A stretch of 8,822 bases of DNA from Candidatus Moranbacteria bacterium CG23_combo_of_CG06-09_8_20_14_all_35_22 (GTDB lineage Bacteria > Patescibacteriota > Minisyncoccia > Moranbacterales > UBA2206), in the NCBI GenBank assembly GCA_002772115.1, contig PCRW01000073.1, forward strand, positions 1 to 8,822, read 5' to 3'. Positions 1 through 4,665 of this stretch are shown piece after piece. Within the stretch, counting starts at the first letter, position 1; the number at the start of each line of letters is the position of its first letter. The position numbers and the translations under genes were made by a program. The notes beneath the pieces are model-generated. The model saw only the letters and a program-made list of their open reading frames with translations. It was not told the DNA's origin and searched no databases.

Positions 1-93
1 GACTCTGGAATTACCATCTCGATTCTGCGAGCTGATCATTCCAGAATCATTAGGATGATTCTGTGCGAAAGCACTGTTATTAAGCAACGAGTC
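1..93. repeat. Overlapping inverted repeats upstream of pilD, possibly a structured leader or degenerate palindromic repeat
   Basis: Several complementary segments overlap here. CAGAATCAT (42-50) and ATGATTCTG (55-63) form a 9-bp stem with a TAGG loop. ATTCCAGAATC (38-48) can instead pair with GACTCTGGAAT (1-11, one G-T wobble), and its CAGAATC part with GATTCTG at 21-27. GTGC-GAAA-GCAC (63-74) makes a small hairpin with a GNRA-type loop, and GACTC (1-5) complements GAGTC (89-93). The motif GATTCTG(GAAT) therefore occurs about four times in alternating orientation. There is no T-run, so this is not an intrinsic terminator. Frame 1 stays open from the window edge to a TAA at 94-96, so the 3' end of a gene cannot be excluded, but the 31-residue peptide is not recognisable and looks like translated repeat. 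A repeat is the likelier reading; an RNA leader for pilD is possible. Confidence 0.45.
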
Positions 94-101
94 TAATAAT
101 T

Positions 102-920
102 ATGCTTATTATTTTTTTCATTTTTGGTCTTATTTTTGGAAGTTTTTTGAATGTTTTGGTGTACCGGCTTCACACAGCCGAAGAACTTTTTCTTTCTCGT
201 TCGAAATGCCCGCATTGTCAAAAACCAATTCGTTGGTATGACAACATCCCAGTGATTAGTTTTGTGATTTTGAAATTTCGTTGTCGCGATTGCCAAAAGA
301 AAATTTCTTGGCAATATCCAATCGTGGAAATTTTTACGGGACTCGTTTTCGTGCTAATCGGTTGGAAATTTTTTGTCTTGACCGACACTGCTTCTTGGGC
401 ATCAACCGCGTACTATCTTTTTGTTGCCAGCGCGCTTGTCACAATTTTAGTTTATGATTTCCTTTATCTGGAAATTCCAATGATTGTTTTGTGGACGGGA
501 ATTTTTGCTTCCATTGCTTTTGGACTTTATACTGATTGGATGATAATTTCCCAAGGTTTGACCTTTGGAATTTCTAAGGTCGAACCTTTATCGATGCATA
601 TTTATTCCAGTGTTTTGGCGGGTTTTTTAGCCTTTGTTTTTTTCTTTGCTCTTTCGGCTGGCTCACGGGAAAAATGGATGGGAATGGGGGATGCCTATTT
701 GGTAATTTTTCTGGGACTAATTTTGGGCTGGCCGGAAATTTTTTTAGCGTTGTTTTTGGCTTTTGCAATCGGAGCGCTTTATGGTATAATAATGTTAGCC
801 TTGAAAAAGAAAAAAATGAAAAGCCAAGTGCCGTTTGCGCCGTTTCTGGTACTAGGAACTTTTTCGGCAATATTTTTTTATGAACCGATTGTCAGCTGGT
901 ATCTAGGATTATTTTATTAA
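102..920 (+). CDS. pilD: Type IV prepilin peptidase / N-methyltransferase (A24 family)
   Basis: This integral inner-membrane aspartic peptidase cleaves the short positively charged leader of type IV prepilins and pseudopilins after a conserved Gly; family members usually also methylate the new N-terminus. The 272-residue protein has the complete family layout. The N-terminal GSFLNVLVYRL motif (13-23) is followed by a cytoplasmic zinc-binding loop with two CxxC pairs (C36/C39 and C61/C64). Several hydrophobic helices carry the two catalytic aspartates, D119 in VYDFLYLEIP and D197 in GMGDAYL. A C-terminal VPFAPFLVLG segment matches the family's PFGPFL motif. Length is normal for a two-domain PilD. 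The ATG at 102 is chosen because the conserved motif starts about 13 residues later; no Shine-Dalgarno precedes it. Its substrates are probably the four prepilin-like proteins encoded directly downstream. Confidence 0.96.
   Translation: MLIIFFIFGLIFGSFLNVLVYRLHTAEELFLSRSKCPHCQKPIRWYDNIPVISFVILKFRCRDCQKKISWQYPIVEIFTGLVFVLIGWKFFVLTDTASWASTAYYLFVASALVTILVYDFLYLEIPMIVLWTGIFASIAFGLYTDWMIISQGLTFGISKVEPLSMHIYSSVLAGFLAFVFFFALSAGSREKWMGMGDAYLVIFLGLILGWPEIFLALFLAFAIGALYGIIMLALKKKKMKSQVPFAPFLVLGTFSAIFFYEPIVSWYLGLFY
763..790 (+). promoter_or_regulatory. Candidate internal promoter in the 3' part of pilD
   Basis: TTGCAA (763-768), a 16-bp spacer and TATAAT (785-790), with TG one base upstream of the hexamer (extended -10, TGGTATAAT). 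It could give extra transcription of the prepilin genes independent of pilD. It lies inside coding sequence of AT-rich DNA, so chance is a real alternative, but the same TGnTATAAT form recurs at two gene boundaries in this window. Confidence 0.35.
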
Positions 921-938
921 AAATTGATTTGGAATAAT

Positions 939-967
939 TTGAGCTTTGGATAATTTAGGTTTAATAT
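939..967 (+). promoter_or_regulatory. Candidate promoter for the prepilin operon
   Basis: The 51-bp gap between pilD and the first prepilin gene contains TTGAGC (939-944), a 17-bp spacer and TAATAT (962-967), each matching the sigma-70 hexamers at four of six positions. Transcription would begin about base 974, at the ATG at 972, which fits a leaderless or near-leaderless message and the lack of any Shine-Dalgarno there. Confidence 0.35.
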
Positions 968-971
968 TACA

Positions 972-1538
972 ATGTCTGATAAACAAAACAAAAAAAATAA
1001 TAATGTTTTTTCTAGGCGAGGTTTCACGCTGTTGGAGCTGATGGCTTCAATTGCAATTATAGGCATTATGACTGGAGTCGGATTGGCTTCTTTGAGTTCT
1101 GCCAAAAGACATTATGCTTTGAAAACAGCTCAAGAGGAAGTGACTTCTGCGATAAAATTGGCGCAAAGTTATGCTTTGCAAGGAAGAGGTGTTGCTGGTG
1201 TAGAAAAAGTTTGCGGATACAAGTTTGTGTTTACAAATAGCAGTACTTATGCAATTTATTATTACACAATGAGTGGTCAAAATTGCACAGGGAGTATTAA
1301 TATTAACAATTCGACTCAAGTTGTTGAAACTCAAACCCTAAAAAATGGCGTAACATTATCTTCGCCTGCGGTATCTAATACGATAATATTTTTTACTATT
1401 CCTAATGCAAAAATATCCGGAGTTGGTGTTTCTAAAACATTTACATTTACTGTTGGCACTGGTTCGAGTGCGGAATCAAAAAAAATAATCGTAAGTTCAA
1501 CTGGTTTAGTAAGTGAAGTTAAAGCAACTCAAGACTAA
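972..1538 (+). CDS. Type IV prepilin, FimT/GspH-like minor pilin
   Basis: A 188-residue protein with a textbook class III (prepilin) signal: a basic leader, the RRGFTLLELMASIAIIG motif and a hydrophobic helix. PilD should cut between G17 and F18, leaving Phe at +1 and Glu (E22) at +5, the residue used for subunit assembly. The helix spans about residues 18-40. The next region (AQEEVTSAIKLAQSYALQGR, 53-72) matches the pattern seen after the helix in GspH/FimT pseudopilins, and the remainder looks like a beta-rich globular domain with two cysteines (C81, C105) that could form a disulfide. It is the first of four closely spaced prepilin genes and the next one starts 3 bases after its stop. The H-like assignment rests on size, motif and position; a major pilin is the alternative but less likely, given three minor-pilin-type neighbours. 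Confidence 0.85.
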   Translation: MSDKQNKKNNNVFSRRGFTLLELMASIAIIGIMTGVGLASLSSAKRHYALKTAQEEVTSAIKLAQSYALQGRGVAGVEKVCGYKFVFTNSSTYAIYYYTMSGQNCTGSININNSTQVVETQTLKNGVTLSSPAVSNTIIFFTIPNAKISGVGVSKTFTFTVGTGSSAESKKIIVSSTGLVSEVKATQD

Positions 1539-1541
1539 AAA

Positions 1542-2105
1542 ATGAATAAAAAAAGATTTTCTAAAAACAAAAAATATGCTGGCTTTTCTTATGCAGAATC
1601 CATTCTGGCCGTTTTTATTGTGTCTTTTGAAATGCTTGTGGTGGCAAGCTTGATGTCAAGCAGTCTCAAAGAATCAATGGACAGTCGCAATCAAATCATC
1701 GGAGTGCTTCTCTCGCAAGAAGGCATTGAATTGGTGAGAAATTTGCGCGATAACAATTGGGCGAAAGGCGATGATACTTTTACTGATTTTCCAACTGTTT
1801 CAAATGATTGGTGTCGAGTTAATATTGATAATATTATTGGATGTGCTCCCACTTATACTGATAGAATTTTACGAATAAGATCATCTGATAAGGCTTATTA
1901 TCATAATGCTACTGGCACAGCTACTAAATTTAGGCGAGTAATTAAGATTGATTACGATGCACAAATAACTCAAGCTGAAATTACAAGTATAGTGTCTTGG
2001 GGAGTTTGGGATGCTAATATGGTTAATCTGACTGATACTGTATGCAATTCTTCTGCTAAATGTGCTTATACCACAACAACCCTAACTCGTTGGGGTGGAA
2101 TGTAA
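1542..2105 (+). CDS. Type IV prepilin, PilV/GspI-like minor pilin
   Basis: A 187-residue protein with a basic N-terminus and the cleavage motif AGFSYAESILAVFIV. The predicted cut is G14/F15 with Glu at +5 (E19). FSYAE differs mildly from the usual F(S/T)LLE but keeps the essential Gly, Phe and Glu. The membrane helix runs to about residue 40 and is followed by LSQEGIELVRNLRDNNW (about 57-73), a signature I associate with PilV/GspI-like pilins of Parcubacteria. The C-terminal region ends with a pattern of SWGVWD followed by Thr-rich strands and a terminal RWGG. Cysteines are present in the globular part. The gene sits between FimT/GspH-like and PilW/GspJ-like genes, exactly where PilV or GspI would be expected. 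There is no clear Shine-Dalgarno, so translational coupling to the gene before is likely. Confidence 0.82.
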   Translation: MNKKRFSKNKKYAGFSYAESILAVFIVSFEMLVVASLMSSSLKESMDSRNQIIGVLLSQEGIELVRNLRDNNWAKGDDTFTDFPTVSNDWCRVNIDNIIGCAPTYTDRILRIRSSDKAYYHNATGTATKFRRVIKIDYDAQITQAEITSIVSWGVWDANMVNLTDTVCNSSAKCAYTTTTLTRWGGM

Positions 2106-2109
2106 AAAT

Positions 2110-2649
2110 ATGACAAATAAAAATCTAACAAAAAACAATGCTGGCTTTTCTATTTTGGAACTCTTGATTGCAATGTTCATTTTTGTTTTGACAATTATCA
2201 CGGCTGTTTCAATTTTTGCCAGCGTGTCTTCTACTCGGCAAAAAAGTCGAGAGATTCAAAGAAATATGGAAGATGCTCGAACGGCCTTGGATCTGATGGC
2301 GAAGAATATGCGAATGAGCATTGGACTTAGTGAAGTGGGCATTAATCATCAGGAAATTTATATGTTCAATACTTCACAGGGAGACTGTATTAGTTATAAA
2401 TTTGATTCTGATAATAAATTAAAAATAAGCCAAATACCTTCAGTGAATCCGAGTAATTGTAGTACAATAGCATATACATACAATCCTATAATTTCAAGCG
2501 ATGTTTCGGGAAGTTTTTTAATAACCACAACTTCAGCCACTGCTACACCGAAAATAGTGGGCAAAGCGACGATTGTTTTGACAATAGACGGCACAACAAC
2601 TATACAAACTACAGTTTCGTTTCGAGATTATGGGGGTATAATTCAATAG
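2110..2649 (+). CDS. Type IV prepilin, PilW/GspJ-like minor pilin
   Basis: A 179-residue protein counted from the ATG at 2110, four bases after the preceding stop. An in-frame GTG at 2095 would overlap the previous gene and add five residues to the leader; the ATG gives a more typical leader. The motif NAGFSILELLIAMFIFVL predicts cleavage at G12/F13 with Glu at +5 (E17). After the membrane helix, residues about 44-75 (RQKSREIQRNMEDARTALDL) form the amphipathic helical extension typical of PilW/GspJ. Two cysteines occur in the middle of the beta-rich domain, in GDCISY and SNCSTI. The C-terminal SFRDYGG is also familiar from this pilin type. As GspJ, it would bind the GspI- and GspK-like proteins in a tip complex; that role is inferred from family and order. 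Confidence 0.82.
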   Translation: MTNKNLTKNNAGFSILELLIAMFIFVLTIITAVSIFASVSSTRQKSREIQRNMEDARTALDLMAKNMRMSIGLSEVGINHQEIYMFNTSQGDCISYKFDSDNKLKISQIPSVNPSNCSTIAYTYNPIISSDVSGSFLITTTSATATPKIVGKATIVLTIDGTTTIQTTVSFRDYGGIIQ

Positions 2650-2658
2650 AAATTTATT

Positions 2659-3831
2659 ATGTGGGAAAAAAAATCGTTGAATAAAAAAAATAAAGGTTCA
2701 GTTTTAGTCGTCACTCTTTTGATTTTGGCGGTAATTTTGATTTCAGTATTGAGCACAACTTTAGTGGCGGTGAAAGAACGCAAGGCTTCAATGGGTTCCG
2801 CTATATCCAACAAAGCCTATCAAACTTCAGAGGAAGGCATTGAAACAGTGATGCAAGCGATAACGCGAGGGAATCATGATTATATTAGTAATAACAGTAA
2901 TAGCGTAAATGATTTACGCGGGAATTTGCCAAACGGTCTTGATTGCGATATGAATACAGGGCTTTTGGAAGGTACTGATTATAATGTTCAATTATTAGAT
3001 AGCGCTTCTACCCAAATTGATTGTTATGATTCTACTAAACCTGTTTCAGAAATCGTCAAGATAAAATCAGTGGGCACATCTTCCAATTCCAAACGAGCAG
3101 TCAAAGCTCTAGTGTTAAATAAAAGCACGAAATTACTGATGCATTTCAATGGTGAAGATCCTCCTATGGATAGTTCATATTCTTATGCCGGATATGATAT
3201 TATTAATCAGGGGGTTACTTTTCCTAGCCCCGATCCTATTTTAGATGGTACGGATTACGCGACTTTTCCTAGTTCGGGTATAAATTATATAAAAATTGAA
3301 GACAATGATGATAACGATGGCATTGATTTCAATTTTCTCGACCAAGATTTTACCATCGAAGCGCGGGTAAAGATTGAAAATACTACAAGTTCACTTCCAA
3401 CAATAGTCAGTAAATGGAGCGATGAGCCATCAGAAATACAATTTAGATTTTATTATAATAATAATTTGGCTGATTCTACTAATTATCATAAGTTGAGTTT
3501 TCAATATCGTACAACAGCCGGAACATCTAATACATGGCGTTCTGAAGTAGTAAGTTTGAATGACTGGCATCATATAGCGATAGAAAGAAAAGGCACAAGC
3601 GCATATTTTTTTGTTGATGGGATACTTAAGGGAACTGCAAGTAGCGGTAGTCATGAAATAAATAATATGCCAGACCAAGATATTTATGTGGGGACTTTGA
3701 CGGATTCCTTTACTCAATGGTATCAATTCATTGGCGATATGGACGAACTGCGCATCACCAAAGGCATAGCTCGTTTTCCCATATCTACAAATTTTGCTCC
3801 TTGGGAAATCGAATACGAACCGAATAACTAG
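2659..3831 (+). CDS. PilX/GspK-like prepilin fused to a C-terminal LamG (concanavalin A-like) domain
   Basis: A 390-residue protein of two parts. Residues 1-40 hold a basic leader and a hydrophobic helix (KGSVLVVTLLILAVILISVL); cleavage is expected after G13. The Glu normally at +5 is a Val, as is typical of GspK and PilX, which sit at the tip. Residues about 40-155 form the pilin-like region, with SEEGIETVMQAI in its helix. Residues about 157-385 match the LamG/concanavalin A-like fold: LLMHFNGED (159-167), QDFTIEARVKI (229-239), WHHIAIER (303-310), FFVDG (317-321) and FIGDMDELRITKGIARF (357-373). An acidic run EDNDDNDG (214-221) could bind a metal, but that is speculative. Domains of this fold bind carbohydrate or protein. 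The gene closes the cluster and a terminator follows 13 bases after its stop. I infer a tip-located adhesin; the ligand cannot be predicted. Confidence 0.85.
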   Translation: MWEKKSLNKKNKGSVLVVTLLILAVILISVLSTTLVAVKERKASMGSAISNKAYQTSEEGIETVMQAITRGNHDYISNNSNSVNDLRGNLPNGLDCDMNTGLLEGTDYNVQLLDSASTQIDCYDSTKPVSEIVKIKSVGTSSNSKRAVKALVLNKSTKLLMHFNGEDPPMDSSYSYAGYDIINQGVTFPSPDPILDGTDYATFPSSGINYIKIEDNDDNDGIDFNFLDQDFTIEARVKIENTTSSLPTIVSKWSDEPSEIQFRFYYNNNLADSTNYHKLSFQYRTTAGTSNTWRSEVVSLNDWHHIAIERKGTSAYFFVDGILKGTASSGSHEINNMPDQDIYVGTLTDSFTQWYQFIGDMDELRITKGIARFPISTNFAPWEIEYEPNN

Positions 3832-3844
3832 TTTCTTTTTTCTT

Positions 3845-3886
3845 AGCCACTCAATGCTCGCTTGGGCATTGAGTGGCTTTTCTTTT
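3845..3886 (+). terminator. Intrinsic terminator of the pilus cluster
   Basis: A perfect 13-bp stem, AGCCACTCAATGC (3845-3857) with GCATTGAGTGGCT (3866-3878), and an 8-base loop TCGCTTGG are followed by TTTCTTTT. It lies 13 bases after the LamG-pilin stop and works for plus-strand transcripts only, since the other side lacks a T-run in the right orientation. Its right arm contains the -35-like hexamer of the next promoter. Confidence 0.9.
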
Positions 3887-3896
3887 ATGCTATAAT
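3869..3896 (+). promoter_or_regulatory. Extended -10 promoter of the transposase gene, probably leaderless
   Basis: TTGAGT (3869-3874), a 16-bp spacer and a perfect TATAAT (3891-3896) preceded by TG in TGCTATAAT. The expected start of transcription is about seven bases after the hexamer, which is the A of the ATG at 3903, leaving no room for a ribosome binding site. The -35 lies within the right arm of the preceding terminator, so termination and initiation sites overlap. Confidence 0.65.
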
Positions 3897-3902
3897 AAAA
3901 CT

Positions 3903-4586
3903 ATGCGAAAAACCGAATTTGCTAACGGAGAATTTTATCATATCTACAACCGCGGAGTGGATAAACGCGAAGTATTTTCGGATAAATTTGATTACGAAAG
4001 ATTTCTAAAATCAATGAAAGAATTCAACAGAATAGAGCCAATTGGAAGTTTATACGAAAAAAGTTTCAAGGATGCCAAACTAACGCTTTTGGAGTCTAAA
4101 TCTCCAATTGGAGATTTAGACTCCAAAAGCTCCAAAAGCATTCCAATAGTTGAATTTGTGTGTTATTGCTTAAATCCAAATCATTATCACTTTATTATCA
4201 AACAAATAATTGATGGAGGAATAGCTAAATTTATGCAAAAAATTGGTATTGCATACACAATGTATTTTAATAAAAAATATTCTCGTTCAGGTTCTCTTTT
4301 TCAAGGCACTTTTAAATCCATCCACATTGATTCAAATGAATATCTGCTATATCTTTCAGCTTATGTGAATAAAAATAATTTCATTCATGGCTATAATAAT
4401 TCTAATTGGAAATATTCTAGTTTGGCAGAATATGAAAAAGAAAATGACCAAGAAAATAAGCTTTGTAACACCGTTCCTATTTTAGAGCAATTTAAAGATA
4501 AAAAAGATTATATGGAATTTTTAAATGACAATGCGCTTTATTTGAAAGATAAAAAAGAAGAAAATAGATATTTATTGGAAGAATAA
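3903..4586 (+). CDS. REP-associated tyrosine transposase (RAYT; Y1/HUH family, IS200/IS605-related)
   Basis: Y1 transposases are single-strand-specific HUH endonucleases that recognise hairpins; the RAYT branch is linked to palindromic REP sequences. In 227 residues I see the N-terminal motif GEFYHIYNRGVDKREVF (9-25), the HUH pair in NPNHYHFII (H94, H96), and the helix GIAYTMYFNKKYSRSGSLFQG, with Y118 the probable nucleophile. The C-terminal part has SAYVNKNNF and WKYSSLAEY, as in the family. The ATG at 3903 is preferred because the family motif begins eight residues later and a promoter sits directly upstream; an in-frame codon at 3873 lies inside the terminator stem. Residues 62-76 come from a 46-bp palindrome and fall just before the HUH motif, so they are probably an inserted loop. 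The catalytic residues and full length suggest an active protein. No partner gene such as tnpB is present. Confidence 0.9.
   Translation: MRKTEFANGEFYHIYNRGVDKREVFSDKFDYERFLKSMKEFNRIEPIGSLYEKSFKDAKLTLLESKSPIGDLDSKSSKSIPIVEFVCYCLNPNHYHFIIKQIIDGGIAKFMQKIGIAYTMYFNKKYSRSGSLFQGTFKSIHIDSNEYLLYLSAYVNKNNFIHGYNNSNWKYSSLAEYEKENDQENKLCNTVPILEQFKDKKDYMEFLNDNALYLKDKKEENRYLLEE
4085..4130. repeat. 46-bp perfect palindrome inside the transposase gene (copy 1)
   Basis: The sequence equals its own reverse complement from GCTTTTGGAGTC to GACTCCAAAAGC, centred on AATT (4106-4109). Each half is also a small hairpin, GGAG-7 nt-CTCC (4091-4105 and 4110-4124). It is read in frame as LLESKSPIGDLDSKS, with no stop. 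The central 40 bases (4088-4127) are identical to those of the second copy at 4607-4646. A 9-bp tandem duplication, TCCAAAAGC, follows its right edge (4122-4130 and 4131-4139). Confidence 0.93.
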
Positions 4587-4601
4587 TGGATATAAGCAGT
4601 A

Positions 4602-4651
4602 AGCAATTTGGAGTCTAAATCTCCAATTGGAGATTTAGACTCCAAATTGCT
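4602..4651. repeat. 50-bp perfect palindrome between the transposase gene and ligA (copy 2)
   Basis: A perfect palindrome from AGCAATTTGGAG to CTCCAAATTGCT, sharing its central 40 bases exactly with the copy inside the transposase gene. The flanking bases differ between copies but are themselves palindromic in each (AGCAA/TTGCT here, GCT/AGC there), so each whole element is symmetric. It begins 15 bases after the transposase stop and ends 14 bases before ligA. No T-run follows, so an intrinsic terminator is unlikely, although the hairpin could still stabilise or shield mRNA ends. It looks like a REP-type substrate of the adjacent transposase. Confidence 0.93.
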
Positions 4652-4665
4652 CTAATTTAATAGTT

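Noticed and set aside
31..74. Hammerhead-like ribozyme suggested by CTGATCA followed by GCGAAAGC.
   Set aside because: The core CTGATGA is not matched and the spacing to GAAA does not fit the required stem arrangement.
1..96. 3' end of an upstream protein gene in frame 1 (stop 94-96) or frame 2 (stop 56-58).
   Set aside because: Neither short peptide is recognisable and the segment is made of inverted repeats. It cannot be excluded because the window starts here.
93..314. Minus-strand open frames such as the one at 93-314.
   Set aside because: They lie opposite well-supported genes, give unrecognisable basic or low-complexity peptides and have no separate signals.
2095..2109. GTG start for the PilW-like gene.
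   Set aside because: It overlaps the previous gene, and the ATG at 2110 gives a typical short basic leader; the leader length does not decide the matter strictly.
2637..2642. TATAAT just before the LamG-pilin gene as a promoter.
   Set aside because: It lies in the coding end of the previous gene, has no fitting -35 and no TG extension, and such hexamers are common by chance in this AT-rich DNA.
3873..3902. Upstream alternative start for the transposase (MAFLLCYNKT...).
   Set aside because: It starts inside the terminator stem and upstream of the likely transcription start, and the extra residues do not match the family.
4602..4651. Intrinsic terminator after the transposase gene.
   Set aside because: The hairpin is strong but no T-run follows on either strand, and its core recurs inside a gene.
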